Positions 24,687 through 35,542 of a stretch of DNA of 64,000 nt are shown piece after piece; within the stretch, counting starts at the first letter, position 1; the number at the start of each line of letters is the position of its first letter. The notes under the pieces were generated by a model that saw nothing but the letters and a program-made list of their open reading frames with translations, had not been told where the DNA came from and did not search any database. The stretch spans positions 430,684 through 494,683 of the forward strand of contig NZ_KQ948991.1 of assembly GCF_001514265.1 (NCBI RefSeq). Reading direction: 5' to 3'. Made by a program: the position numbers and the translations under genes. The DNA comes from Streptomyces resistomycificus (GTDB lineage: Bacteria; Actinomycetota; Actinomycetes; Streptomycetales; Streptomycetaceae).

Positions 24687-25886
24687 TCAGTTACCCCCCT
24701 CTGCGTCGGCGAACGACGCCTGGTAGGCGGCGAACTGCGCCCGCTCCTCGTCCACCAGCGCATGCCCGTCCGCGTACGCGTGCTCGAAGATGGCGAAGTG
24801 GTCCGGGTCCGGCATGGCACGAACCGCTTCGCGCACTCGCCTGCCCAACGCCTCGCTCTCGGCCTCGAGTTCCGCGAAGAATCCCTCGTCCGCGTGGTTT
24901 GAGGCCTCAAGGAACCGGCGAAGGCGCAGGATCGGGTCCTTCGCCTCCCAGGCCTCGCGCTCCTCGTCGGCCCGGTACTTCGTCGGGTCGTCGGAGGTGG
25001 TGTGGGCTCCCATGCGGTACGTGTACGCCTCGACCAGCGTCGGCCCCTCACCGTTGCGGGCGCGCTCCAGGGCCCACCGGGTGACGGCCAGGCTGGCCAG
25101 CACGTCGTTGCCGTCGACACGGACGCCCGGGAAGCCGAAGCCCTGGGCGCGCTGGTAGAGCGGGACGCGGGTCTGCCTCTCGGTGGGCTCGGAGATGGCC
25201 CACTGGTTGTTCTGGCAGAAGAACACCACGGGGGCGTTGTAGACCGCGGAGAACGTGAAGGCCTCCGCGACGTCGCCCTGGCTGGAGGCGCCGTCGCCGA
25301 AGTAGGCGATGACCGCCGAGTCCGCGCCGTCCTTGGCCACGCCCATCGCGTAGCCGGTGGCGTGCAGCGTCTGCGAGCCGATGACGATCGTGTAGAGGTG
25401 GAAGTTGTTGCCGTTCGGGTCCCAGCCGCCGTTGTTCACGCCGCGGAACATGCCGAGCAGGTTGGTCGGGTCCACCCCGCGGCACCAGGCGACCCCGTGC
25501 TCGCGGTAGGTGGGGAAGACGTAGTCGTCGTCGCGCAGGGCCCGGCCGGAGCCGATCTGGGCGGCCTCCTGGCCGAGCAGCGACGCCCACAGGCCCAGCT
25601 CGCCCTGGCGCTGCAGGGAGGTGGCCTCGGCGTCGAAGCGGCGGGTGAGCACCATGTCGCGGTACAGGCCGCGGAGCTCGTCGGGGGTGATGTCGGCGAC
25701 GTACTTGTCGTACGCGGCGGTCCCCGCGTTCTGGACGCGCTCGCCCTCGGGCGTCAGCAACTGGACGAGTTCAGGCTCGGTGCCCGGCGACTTCCTCGCG
25801 GTCGCGCGCTTGCCGGCCGTGCTCTTCGTACCGGTCGTACCTGCGCTGCGTCGCGGTTTGCGCGGGGCAGTGCTCTCCACGGTCAC
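24687..25886 (-). CDS. bkdA: Branched-chain alpha-keto acid dehydrogenase E1 alpha subunit, cluster 1
   Basis: 399 residues from GTG 25886 (SD GGAGGAG). A basic, Lys/Arg/Thr-rich tail of about 40 residues precedes the conserved fold. The thiamine diphosphate motif GDGASSQGDVAEAF...FCQNNQ is visible (about 205-235), with phospho-loop-like AHTTSDDPTKYR. Forms the heterotetrameric E1 with the next gene. The basic N-terminal tail is absent from the second cluster's E1alpha, where an unrelated tail occurs. The operon promoter must lie in the 463-bp gap upstream (25887-26349). Confidence 0.96.
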   Translation of the reverse strand: MTVESTAPRKPRRSAGTTGTKSTAGKRATARKSPGTEPELVQLLTPEGERVQNAGTAAYDKYVADITPDELRGLYRDMVLTRRFDAEATSLQRQGELGLWASLLGQEAAQIGSGRALRDDDYVFPTYREHGVAWCRGVDPTNLLGMFRGVNNGGWDPNGNNFHLYTIVIGSQTLHATGYAMGVAKDGADSAVIAYFGDGASSQGDVAEAFTFSAVYNAPVVFFCQNNQWAISEPTERQTRVPLYQRAQGFGFPGVRVDGNDVLASLAVTRWALERARNGEGPTLVEAYTYRMGAHTTSDDPTKYRADEEREAWEAKDPILRLRRFLEASNHADEGFFAELEAESEALGRRVREAVRAMPDPDHFAIFEHAYADGHALVDEERAQFAAYQASFADAEGGN

Positions 25887-26349
25887 GTGTGCTCCTCCGT
25901 CGGTCCGGCTACCCGGGTTCGCCGGGTGCCAGTGCGGCTCACCTGCGGCCCTCCGGACGCACGGGGTGGGTGCGGCTCGTTCGGGGACAGGCGTGACAAG
26001 GTGCCCCGGCGAGCGCCCTGCATCAGGCACGTTACCCAGTGCTCCACATTTCTGTGAAACCCCTCCTGACCTGCGATTTTGCTTGGATTTCCAAGTAAAT
26101 CGAGAAATCGGGAAACAGTTCCTGGTCACAGCCTTGCAGGGGGCCGGAACAACGGCACGTTATCTCGGTGACCCAGGTCACGGGAAGAGTCTCCCTGAAG
26201 CAGGTGTCGGAGACGGGTATGACACCACCCGTGGGCGCGAAGACGGAAAAATCAGGTAAAGCCACTTCGGGCACATCCCGTGATCGAAAGCGACTGCCTG
26301 TGACAACGCCCAGCTCAGAGGCCTGAAATGTGCCCTAGCATCGGGCAGC
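25887..26349. promoter_or_regulatory. Divergent intergenic region bkd-1 / APH-like kinase, with palindromes
   Basis: 463 bases without a gene. It is locally less GC-rich than its surroundings around 26041-26110. Two palindromes stand out: CTTGGATTTCCAAG (26082-26095) and GTGACCCAGGTCAC (26168-26181). The second fits the Streptomyces Crp pattern GTG-N6-GNCAC. Both are candidate operators for bkd operon 1 and the divergent kinase gene. No promoter hexamers were assigned. Confidence 0.45.
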
Positions 26350-27381
26350 GTGCCGCGCTCTTGTGTACCACCCCTCCTTCCCCACACGCCCCCGTTGGGC
26401 GCCCTCCTCCGCCAGTACTCCGCCGGGACCGCCCTCGCCTGTGAACCCGTAGACCAGGGGCTGCTCAACCGCGGCTACCGGCTCTGTACGACCCGCGGCC
26501 GCTACTTCCTCAAGCACCACTTCGACCCCGAGACCGCGGATCCCGCCGCGATCGTCCGCCAGCACCGGGCCACCCGGCGACTGGCCGACCTCGGCGTTCC
26601 CGTGGCGCCCCCGCTGACCGGCCGCGACGGCCGTACGGTCGCCGTGGTGGGCGGCCACGCCTACGCCCTGCACCCCTGGATCGAGGGCCGGCACCGTCAC
26701 GGCGGCCAGCTCACCACCGCGCAGTGCGGACGGCTCGGGGCACTGCTGGGAGTGGTGCACGCGAGCCTGGAGCGCGTCATGCCGACCCACGCGCGGGCGC
26801 GCACCGGCCCGGCCGCGAGCTCCGACCCCGCCGACACCTTCGCCCTCATCGAGGACCTCCTCGGCCGGGTCCGCCGTCACCGCCCCGCCGACAGCTTCGA
26901 CGCGCTGGCCCGCCACCGGCTCCTGGAGCGACGCGCGCTCCTGGAACAGCACGCCGGCCGACGGCCCGCGCACGGCGGTTCGGTGGGCTGGGTGCACGGG
27001 GACTTCCACCCGTTCAACCTGCTCTACAAGGGGGACGCCCCCGCCGCGATCGTCGACTGGGACCGGCTCGGCGTGAAGCCCCGCGCGGAGGAGGCCGTCC
27101 GCGCCGCCGCGATCTTCTTCGTACGGCCCGCCGGGACGCTCGACCTGCCGAAGGTGCGGGCGTACGCGCGCGCGTACCGGCGCGCGGCCCGCGCCGCCCC
27201 CTCCACGCTCGCGGCGGCCGTGCACCGCGTGTGGTGGGAGCGCCTGAACGACTTCTGGATGCTGCGCTGGCACTACGAACGCGGTGACACCCGCGCGGAT
27301 CCCCAGTTCCCGGCGGCCTCGGCACTCGCGGTGTGGTGGACACGGCACTACGACGCGGTGTGCGACGCCTTCTCGGACTGA
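26350..27381 (+). CDS. Aminoglycoside phosphotransferase (APH/choline-kinase fold) protein
   Basis: 343 residues. A complete kinase-like fold is visible: RYFLKHH (ATP-binding Lys region), the catalytic loop WVHGDFHPFNLLY (HGDxxxxN) and the metal-binding DWDRLGVKPR. The family phosphorylates small molecules such as aminoglycosides, homoserine or choline; the substrate here is not evident. GTG 26350 is weakly supported, so translation could begin slightly later. A terminator follows. Divergent from bkd-1 and convergent with the Ser/Thr kinase gene. Confidence 0.85.
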   Translation: MPRSCVPPLLPHTPPLGALLRQYSAGTALACEPVDQGLLNRGYRLCTTRGRYFLKHHFDPETADPAAIVRQHRATRRLADLGVPVAPPLTGRDGRTVAVVGGHAYALHPWIEGRHRHGGQLTTAQCGRLGALLGVVHASLERVMPTHARARTGPAASSDPADTFALIEDLLGRVRRHRPADSFDALARHRLLERRALLEQHAGRRPAHGGSVGWVHGDFHPFNLLYKGDAPAAIVDWDRLGVKPRAEEAVRAAAIFFVRPAGTLDLPKVRAYARAYRRAARAAPSTLAAAVHRVWWERLNDFWMLRWHYERGDTRADPQFPAASALAVWWTRHYDAVCDAFSD

Positions 27382-27420
27382 GCGCGTCCCCTTCTGCGAG
27401 GGGGCCGCAGAAGCAGCACG

Positions 27421-27454
27421 CGCGCGTGGGGCCCGTTTCCGGGCCGCACGCGCG
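27421..27454. terminator. Bidirectional hairpin between the APH-like and Ser/Thr kinase genes
   Basis: A 14-bp stem with one mismatch (27421-27434 against 27441-27454) with a 6-base loop, in the gap between convergent stops. Confidence 0.75.
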
Positions 27455-27481
27455 CGTATGCCGCTGGGGTCAGCCTGACGA

Positions 27482-29050
<1,569 letters not shown>

Positions 29051-29384
29051 CAGTCCTCGCCGTCGTTTCTGCCCGCGGTGCGCGCGGTGTTGTTACGGTC
29101 TCCGTCGGCCACGCTACAGCCTCCGCGCAAGCCTCCGGTCCGGGAAGACCCCGGGGACCGGCCCGTGACGGACCGGCCATCAAACCCGTAGTAAGTGCCG
29201 GCGTGCAAATTCTGTGTACCGGGCGTACGCCCGCTGTAACGCTTGCGCGACCTTTCTTTCGCGTACGGTCACGGAACGGGCACCGCGCTTGACGTGTCCG
29301 TACCCTCCGGCAGACTTGGCCGGGAATAGCACTTTGGATCAATGGCACGCACGGCGCCTGAAGGCCTACGGGGGACGCAGAGAC
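29051..29384. promoter_or_regulatory. Divergent promoter region between two Ser/Thr kinase genes
   Basis: 334 bases without a gene. A possible promoter for the plus-strand kinase is TTGACG (29289-29294), about 17 bases before CAGACT, roughly 70 bases before the start codon. This is weak. Otherwise no operator or repeat is seen. Confidence 0.3.
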
Positions 29385-31025
29385 ATGAGCCAGGACGGCG
29401 CACAGGGCAGGTACGCGGGGCGGGCGATCGCCGGCGGCCGCTATCAGCTGCGCGACTTGCTCGGCGAAGGCGGCATGGCCTCGGTGCACCTCGCGTACGA
29501 CTCCGTGCTCGACCGCCAGGTCGCCATCAAGACCCTCCACACCGAGCTGGGCCGGGAACAGGCCTTCCGCGAGCGCTTCCGCCGCGAGGCCCAGGCCGTG
29601 GCCAAGCTCACGCACACCAACATCGTCTCGGTCTTCGACACCGGCGAGGACGATCTGGACGGCTCCACGATGCCGTACATCGTCATGGAGTACGTCGAGG
29701 GCAAGCCGCTCGGCTCGGTCCTGAACGCGGACGTGCGGCAGTTCGGCGCGATGCCCGCCGACAAGGCCCTGAAGATCACCGCGGACGTGCTCGCCGCGCT
29801 GGAGATCAGCCACGAGATGGGCCTGGTCCACCGCGACATCAAGCCGGGCAACGTGATGATGACCAAGCGCGGCGTCGTCAAGGTGATGGACTTCGGCATC
29901 GCCCGTGCCATGCAGTCCGGCGTCACCTCGATGACCCAGACCGGCATGGTCGTCGGCACCCCGCAGTACCTGTCGCCGGAGCAGGCCCTGGGCCGGGGCG
30001 TCGACGCCCGCTCCGACCTGTACTCGGTCGGCATCATGCTGTTCCAACTGGTCACCGGTCGGCTGCCGTTCGACGCCGACTCGCCGCTGGCGATCGCGTA
30101 CGCGCACGTGCAGGAGGAGCCGGTGGCCCCTTCCTCGATCAACCGTGCCCTGCCGCCGGCCGTGGACGCACTGATCGCCCGCGCCCTGAAGAAGAACCCG
30201 AACGAGCGCTTCCCGAGCGCCGAGGCCATGCGCGACGAGTGCCTGCGGGTGGCCGCGTCCTTCCAGGCCGCCGCGCCGAGCATCGTCCCGGGCGCGCCCG
30301 CGCAGAGCGGCTCGGGTGTCGGCTCCGCCGTGTTCCCGCCGGTCGACCAGGCGACGCCGGGACAGATGGGCAGCGTCCAGACGCCGTACCAGCCGACACC
30401 GGCGCCCCACTCGTACGGCACCCCGCAGCCGTCGGCGCCCGCTCCGGCGTACGGCTACCCGCAGCAGGCCGGCTACCAGACGCCCGGTCCGGCCCCGTAC
30501 GCGCAGCAGCACCACTCGACCCCGCCGCCGTACAACATGACGCCCCAGACGGCCTCGACCGCCTCCGGCGGCGGCAACAAGGGCAACCGGCCCGTGATCA
30601 TCGGGTCGGTCGTGGTGTCGCTGATCGCGGTCGGCGGGCTGGTCGCGGCGCTGCTGATGAACAGCGGCGGAAGCGACGACCCGAGCGCCGGCGGCACCAC
30701 CAGCGCGTCGGCCTCCGCGACCAAGGCGGAGGGCTACCGCGGACCGGACACGGCGAAGACGGTCGAGAAGACCGAGTGCACGGAACCGGAGGAGTCGTAC
30801 AACGACCCCGAGCAGGTGCGGATGCCGGACTTCTCGTTCAAGAACTGGGACTCGGTCCTGGACTGCCTCAAGGCGGCCGGGTGGCAGTACGACAAGACAT
30901 CCGTGGACGAGAACACCTACGGCGACGGCACCGTCATGAAGCAGTACCCCGCCGCGGGGACGGACTTCGACCCGAAGAAGCCGCCGGAGATGCAGTTCGA
31001 GATCTCCACGGGCAACCCGGCGTGA
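29385..31025 (+). CDS. Membrane Ser/Thr protein kinase with one C-terminal PASTA-like unit
   Basis: 546 residues. Kinase domain at about 18-285: LLGEGGMASVH P-loop, VAIKTL, HRDIKPGNVMM, DFGIARAM, GTPQYLSPEQ. A Pro/Tyr/Gly-rich juxtamembrane segment precedes one membrane helix (about 405-425, VIIGSVVVSLIAVGGLVAAL). The external part carries one PASTA-like unit at the end (about 475-545; VRMPDFSFKNWDSVLDCLKA), suggesting muropeptide or cell-wall sensing. ATG 29385 is preferred over the open upstream sequence. Divergent paralogue of the preceding kinase; from memory this position corresponds to the S. coelicolor SCO3820/3821 pair. Confidence 0.93.
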   Translation: MSQDGAQGRYAGRAIAGGRYQLRDLLGEGGMASVHLAYDSVLDRQVAIKTLHTELGREQAFRERFRREAQAVAKLTHTNIVSVFDTGEDDLDGSTMPYIVMEYVEGKPLGSVLNADVRQFGAMPADKALKITADVLAALEISHEMGLVHRDIKPGNVMMTKRGVVKVMDFGIARAMQSGVTSMTQTGMVVGTPQYLSPEQALGRGVDARSDLYSVGIMLFQLVTGRLPFDADSPLAIAYAHVQEEPVAPSSINRALPPAVDALIARALKKNPNERFPSAEAMRDECLRVAASFQAAAPSIVPGAPAQSGSGVGSAVFPPVDQATPGQMGSVQTPYQPTPAPHSYGTPQPSAPAPAYGYPQQAGYQTPGPAPYAQQHHSTPPPYNMTPQTASTASGGGNKGNRPVIIGSVVVSLIAVGGLVAALLMNSGGSDDPSAGGTTSASASATKAEGYRGPDTAKTVEKTECTEPEESYNDPEQVRMPDFSFKNWDSVLDCLKAAGWQYDKTSVDENTYGDGTVMKQYPAAGTDFDPKKPPEMQFEISTGNPA

Positions 31026-31048
31026 CGCCGGTGAGGTGAGAGCGGTGA

Positions 31049-31081
31049 AAGGGCCCGGCAGCCGATGGCTGCCGGGCCCTT
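31049..31081. terminator. Bidirectional hairpin between the Ser/Thr kinase and Bpa genes
   Basis: AAGGGCCCGGCAGCC (31049-31063) pairs perfectly with 31067-31081, loop GAT, between convergent stops. Confidence 0.85.
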
Positions 31082-31106
31082 CGCGTCCGTGGTCGGGTTG
31101 CCTGGC

Positions 31107-31649
31107 CTACAGGTAGGGGCCGCCCGAACGGCCGCCCGCGCGCGGGTCGTCGCCGCCCTCGAGGCCGCCGACGCCCGGCGGGAGGGCCCGGCGCATCTGC
31201 TCCAGCTGGGCACGCGCCGCCATCTGCTGGGCGAACAGGGTGGTCTGGATCCCGTGGAAGAGACCCTCCAGCCAGCCGACCAGCTGGGCCTGGGCGATCC
31301 GCAGTTCCGCGTCGCTGGGAACACCCTCGTCCGTGAAGGGCAGGGAGAGCCGCTCCAGCTCCTCGACGAGATTGGGAGCAAGCCCGTCCTCCAGCTCCTT
31401 CACCGAGCTGGCGTGGATCTCCTTGAGCCGGACCCGGCTCGCCTCGTCCAGGGGAGCCGCGCGGACCTCTTCGAGCAGCTGCTTGATCATGCTTCCGATC
31501 CGCATGACCTTCGCCGGCTGCTCGACCATCTCCGTCACCGGAACCTCGCGGGAGTCCTCGTCGCCTCCACCGCCGAGAGCCATTCCGTCCTGGCCCACGA
31601 CCAGGATCTGGGGGTTCTCCGGCGACCGTTCGTTCCTCGGCATCTCCAT
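31107..31649 (-). CDS. bpa: Bacterial proteasome activator (Bpa/PafE family)
   Basis: 180 residues; the usual length for Bpa. Bpa forms a 12-membered ring that opens the 20S proteasome gate without ATP. The helical core is visible (KQLLEEVRAAPLDEASRVRL, VKELEDGLAPNLVEELERLS, AQAQLVGWLEGLFHGIQTTL). The extreme C-terminus is GGPYL; the mycobacterial protein ends in a GQYL-type motif that docks into the 20S pockets, so the docking tail is retained with a Pro. Start ATG 31649 (MEMPRNE); GTG 31667 would add six residues. It sits by kinase genes, but no co-transcription is implied. Confidence 0.92.
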   Translation of the reverse strand: MEMPRNERSPENPQILVVGQDGMALGGGGDEDSREVPVTEMVEQPAKVMRIGSMIKQLLEEVRAAPLDEASRVRLKEIHASSVKELEDGLAPNLVEELERLSLPFTDEGVPSDAELRIAQAQLVGWLEGLFHGIQTTLFAQQMAARAQLEQMRRALPPGVGGLEGGDDPRAGGRSGGPYL

Positions 31650-31796
31650 GCCGCCATTCTCTCGCACGTGTACACCTCATCACCGTGGTGCCCCCGTTAA
31701 GGGCTGATCCACCGTTTCCAGGGGTCTCGGCCTTCGCATCGATCCTCTGGAGCAGCATGAAATGCCGGAAACATGGGCTGGTGCCAGGATTGTTCC

Positions 31797-32477
31797 GTGA
31801 CTTCAAGGCTGCGATCGATGCGCTTGACATCGATGCGCGTGACAGGGGTGCTGATCGTGGCGGCGGTCGTCCTGCCGTACGGAGGCGGGTCGTCGTACGC
31901 CGCCCGGTGGTCGCCCACCGCCGCCGCTTCGGCCTCCGCGCCCCCGTCCGCCTCCGACCACCGTCCGGCCGCCGACCACCGTCCGGACTCCGGCTCCGAA
32001 CCGGCGCCCGGGCCCTGGCGGGCCTCGACCTCTCCCCGGGTCTCCCCCGACGCCGAGCCGTCCCGGGCCGGGAGCCGGCCGGGCGAGGGGCGCGAGCGAC
32101 CGGGGCGCCGGGACGAGCCGGCGCGGGCGGAGCCGGTGGACACGGACGCCGCCGTACCGGAGGAAGAGGGCGAGGGCGAGCAGGACACCGACGAGGGCGC
32201 GGGGCAGCGCGCGGACGAAGGCGCCGACGAGGGCGCGGACAGTGGCCTCGACAGCCGGGCGGACGGCGACGACACCGCCGTACCGCGGCCGCCGTTCGAG
32301 ACCGCCGCCGTGCCTCCCGGTCAGCCGCGGCCGCCCGCCGAGCAGACCGTGGACCGAGCCGAAGGGCCCGCCGAGCCCGCACTGCGGATCCTGCCTCTCG
32401 GCAGCGGGCTGATCCTGGTGGGACTCGGCATGGGTCTCGCCTTCGTCGCACTGCGGGTGCGGCGGGCGGCCTCCTGA
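31797..32477 (+). CDS. Secreted/membrane-anchored low-complexity protein
   Basis: 226 residues from GTG 31797, or later from ATG 31818. An N-terminal hydrophobic segment (VTGVLIVAAVVLPYGGG) acts as signal or anchor, followed by a long Pro/Ala/Ser/Asp/Glu/Arg-rich disordered region (about 40-190) and a C-terminal membrane helix (about 200-220, LGSGLILVGLGMGLAFVALR) with a basic end, like a wall-anchor or tail-anchor topology. No family was recognised. Stands alone, convergent with the quinone reductase gene. Confidence 0.6.
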   Translation: MTSRLRSMRLTSMRVTGVLIVAAVVLPYGGGSSYAARWSPTAAASASAPPSASDHRPAADHRPDSGSEPAPGPWRASTSPRVSPDAEPSRAGSRPGEGRERPGRRDEPARAEPVDTDAAVPEEEGEGEQDTDEGAGQRADEGADEGADSGLDSRADGDDTAVPRPPFETAAVPPGQPRPPAEQTVDRAEGPAEPALRILPLGSGLILVGLGMGLAFVALRVRRAAS

Positions 32478-32513
32478 TCCTCAGGCCCTGCGGCAGGTCC
32501 CGCATCACTGGTG

Positions 32514-33494
32514 CTACGGCGTGACGAGGAGGACCTTCCCGATGTGGCCGCTCTCCTCCACGACCCGGTGCGCGGCGCCCGCGTCACTCATCGGGAGTTC
32601 GCGGTCGACGATCGGGCGTACGTGACCGGCGTCGATCAGCGGCCACACGTGCTCGCGTACGGCCGCCACGATCGCCGCCTTCTCCTCGAGCGGGCGGGCA
32701 CGCAGGGAGGTCGCGCTGATCGCGGCGCGCTTGCGCAGGAGTGCGCCGATGTTCAGCTCGGCCTTGACGCCGCCCTGCATGCCGATGATCGCGAGCCGGC
32801 CGTTGACGGCGAGGGCCTTGACGTTGCGGTCGAGGTACTTGGCGCCCATGTTGTCGAGGATCACGTCGGCGCCCGCCCCGTCGGTGGCCCGTGCGACCTC
32901 CTCGACGAAGTCCTGCTCCCGGTAGTTGACCAGGACGTCCGCGCCCAGCTCGGCGCAGCGCTCCAGCTTCTCCTTCGTGCCCGCCGTGACCACGACCTTG
33001 GCGCCGACCGCCTTGGCGAGCTGGATCGCCATGGTGCCGATGCCGCTGGAGCCGCCGTGCACGAGCAGGGTCTCGCCGGGACGCAGGTGGGCGATCATGA
33101 ACACGTTCGACCAGACGGTGGCCACCACCTCGGGCAGCGCGGCGGCCTGGTGCAGGCCGACGCCCTTGGGCACGGGAAGCAGCTGGCCGGCCGGGACGGC
33201 GACCTTCTCGGCGTAGCCGCCGCCCGCGAGCAGCGCGCACACCTCGTCGCCGACGTTCCAGCCGGAGACGCCGGGGCCGATCCCGGCGATGCGTCCGGAG
33301 CACTCCAGACCGGGGTGGGGGGAGGCCCCGGGCGGCGGGTCGTAGAAGCCCTGCCGCTGCAGGATGTCGGCGCGGTTGACGGCACTGGCCGCCACCTCGA
33401 CCAGGACCTCGCCCTCGCCGGCCACGGGATCAGGGGCCTCGCCCCACACCAGCGCCTCGGGTCCACCAGGTTCGGGAATCGTGATCGCATGCAT
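32514..33494 (-). CDS. NAD(P)H quinone oxidoreductase, zinc-less MDR family (QOR/PIG3-like)
   Basis: 326 residues. GroES-like N-terminal domain (about 25-120; SAVNRADILQRQGFYDPPPG without the zinc Cys/His set) and a Rossmann nucleotide-binding domain with VHGGSSGIGTMAIQLA (about 147-162). The PIG3/quinone oxidoreductase type reduces quinones or enones with NADPH. ATG 33494 gives MHAITIPEPGGPE, the family start. The frame continues 70 codons upstream without family similarity. Divergent from the DrrA-like ATPase gene. Confidence 0.93.
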   Translation of the reverse strand: MHAITIPEPGGPEALVWGEAPDPVAGEGEVLVEVAASAVNRADILQRQGFYDPPPGASPHPGLECSGRIAGIGPGVSGWNVGDEVCALLAGGGYAEKVAVPAGQLLPVPKGVGLHQAAALPEVVATVWSNVFMIAHLRPGETLLVHGGSSGIGTMAIQLAKAVGAKVVVTAGTKEKLERCAELGADVLVNYREQDFVEEVARATDGAGADVILDNMGAKYLDRNVKALAVNGRLAIIGMQGGVKAELNIGALLRKRAAISATSLRARPLEEKAAIVAAVREHVWPLIDAGHVRPIVDRELPMSDAGAAHRVVEESGHIGKVLLVTP

Positions 33495-33640
33495 GAGGGG
33501 GACGCTACCCCTCGGTCCACGGTCGGACCCGTGTCGGTCCTTCGGCCGATCCCTGAGAAATTCCTGTGCGCGACCGATGAGTTTGCGCGACCGTAAAGGT
33601 CTCCCCATGCGTAACCCAAGTGCGCGGAAGGACAACCACC

Positions 33641-34669
33641 ATGAGCCAGCACACGTCCGGCCTGGCCATCGAGACCTCAGGCCTGGTGAAGACGTTCGGC
33701 GAGACACGGGCCGTCGACGGAGTCGACCTCGCGGTGCCGGCCGGCACGGTCTACGGCGTTCTCGGCCCGAACGGCGCCGGAAAGACCACCACCGTCAAAA
33801 TGCTCGCCACCCTGCTCCGACCGGACGGCGGCGAGGCCCACGTCTTCGGGCACGACGTCGTCCGCGAGGCCGACGAGGTCCGCAGCCGGGTCAGCCTGAC
33901 CGGTCAGTACGCCTCGGTGGACGAGGACCTCACCGGCGCCGAGAACCTGGTCCTGCTGGGCCGGCTCCTCGGACACCACAAGAAGGCCGCACGCGAGCGT
34001 GCCGGGCAGCTTCTGGAGGCCTTCGGCCTCACGGACGCGGCCGCGAAGCAGGTCAAGCACTACTCCGGCGGCATGCGGCGCCGGATCGACATCGCCGCCT
34101 CCATCCTCAATACCCCCGACCTGCTCTTCCTCGACGAGCCGACGACCGGCCTGGACCCGCGCAGCCGCAACCAGGTGTGGGACATCGTGCGAGCGGTGGT
34201 CGCCCAGGGCACCACCGTGCTGCTGACCACGCAGTACCTGGACGAGGCCGACCAGCTGGCGTCCCGGATCGCCGTCATCGACCAGGGCAAGGTCATCGCC
34301 GAGGGCACCAAGGGAGAGCTGAAGGCGTCCGTCGGCGCCGGTTCCGTCCATCTGCGCCTACGCGATCCCGCGCAACGGCCACAGGCGGAGGAGGTGCTGC
34401 GGCTGGCCCTGGAGGCCGACGTGCAGCTGGAACCCGACCCGGTCGCCCTGACGGCCCGCGTCGGCGGCGGGGCGGCGAACGGGCAGGGGGCGGCCGAGCA
34501 GGCGGCCCGGGCACTCGCCGAGCTGGCCCGCACCGGTGTCGTAGTCGACAACTTCTCCCTGGGCCAGCCCAGCCTGGACGAGGTCTTCCTAGCCCTGACC
34601 GGTCACGACACCCGTGACGCGCACGACGCCGACGACGCGAACGACTCGAAGGACGAGGTGGCGGCATGA
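33641..34669 (+). CDS. DrrA-type ABC exporter, ATP-binding subunit
   Basis: 342 residues. Walker A GPNGAGKTTTV (about 43-53), signature YSGGMRRRIDIAAS, Walker B LLFLDEPTTGLDPR, then a DrrA-type C-terminal regulatory domain (about 240-340). Together with the next gene's permease it forms a daunorubicin/doxorubicin-type exporter; the real substrate is unknown. The ATG at 33641 has GGAAGGA upstream. Its stop overlaps the permease start (ATGA at 34666-34669). Confidence 0.93.
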   Translation: MSQHTSGLAIETSGLVKTFGETRAVDGVDLAVPAGTVYGVLGPNGAGKTTTVKMLATLLRPDGGEAHVFGHDVVREADEVRSRVSLTGQYASVDEDLTGAENLVLLGRLLGHHKKAARERAGQLLEAFGLTDAAAKQVKHYSGGMRRRIDIAASILNTPDLLFLDEPTTGLDPRSRNQVWDIVRAVVAQGTTVLLTTQYLDEADQLASRIAVIDQGKVIAEGTKGELKASVGAGSVHLRLRDPAQRPQAEEVLRLALEADVQLEPDPVALTARVGGGAANGQGAAEQAARALAELARTGVVVDNFSLGQPSLDEVFLALTGHDTRDAHDADDANDSKDEVAA

Positions 34670-35514
34670 GCACCGCGACGACCACGGAGACCAAGGACCT
34701 CGCCCCGGTCCGTGCCGATTCCCTCGCCGCGCTGCTCGTCGCGGGAGAGCGGCCGCCCCGGCCCAGCGCCCTGTCTGCCTCGCTGACCTTCGGCTGGCGG
34801 GCCATCCTCAAGATCAAGCATGTGCCGGAACAGCTCTTCGACGTGACGGCGTTCCCGATCATGATGGTGCTGATGTACACGTACCTGTTCGGGGGCGCCC
34901 TGGCCGGGTCCCCGAAGGAGTACATCCAGTTCCTGCTGCCGGGCATCCTGGTGATGTCGGTCGTGATGATCACGATGTACACCGGCGTCTCGGTGAACAC
35001 CGACATCGAGAAGGGTGTCTTCGACCGGTTCCGCAGCCTGCCGATCTGGCGGCCGTCGGTCATGGTCGGCTATCTGCTCGGCGACGCCCTGCGCTACACG
35101 ATCGCGTCCGTGGTGATGCTCACGGTCGGCATGCTCCTCGGCTACCGGCCGGACGGCGGGGTCGGCGGAGTGCTCGCCGGGATCGCGCTGCTGGTCGTGT
35201 TCTCGTTCGCGTTCTCGTGGATCTGGACGATGTTCGGGCTGATGCTGCGCACCGAGAAGTCGGTGATGGGCGTCAGCATGATGGTGATCTTCCCGCTGAC
35301 CTTCCTGTCCAACGTCTTCGTCGATCCGAAGACCATGCCGGGCTGGCTGCAGGCGTTCGTCAACAACAGCCCGGTGACCCATGTGGCGTCGGCGGTGCGC
35401 GGCCTGATGGCGGGTGACTGGCCGGCCGCCGAGGTCGCCTGGTCGCTCGGCTGGGCCGGCCTGTTCATCGCGGTCTTCGGGCCGATCACGATGCGGCTGT
35501 ACAACCGCAAGTGA
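34666..35514 (+). CDS. DrrB-type ABC-2 exporter permease
   Basis: 282 residues. ABC-2 transporter with about six membrane helices beginning near residue 60 (FDVTAFPIMMVLMYTYLFGG) and ending GLFIAVFGPITMRLYNRK. A 55-residue N-terminal cytoplasmic part contains a conserved helix (LTFGWRAILKIKHVPEQL). It pairs with the preceding ATPase through the 4-base ATGA overlap. Substrate unknown. It is convergent with the channel gene; the short gap holds repeated GATCAGCC units. Confidence 0.93.
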   Translation: MSTATTTETKDLAPVRADSLAALLVAGERPPRPSALSASLTFGWRAILKIKHVPEQLFDVTAFPIMMVLMYTYLFGGALAGSPKEYIQFLLPGILVMSVVMITMYTGVSVNTDIEKGVFDRFRSLPIWRPSVMVGYLLGDALRYTIASVVMLTVGMLLGYRPDGGVGGVLAGIALLVVFSFAFSWIWTMFGLMLRTEKSVMGVSMMVIFPLTFLSNVFVDPKTMPGWLQAFVNNSPVTHVASAVRGLMAGDWPAAEVAWSLGWAGLFIAVFGPITMRLYNRK

Positions 35515-35542
35515 TCAGCCGCGGCCGATCAGCCTCGACTGA

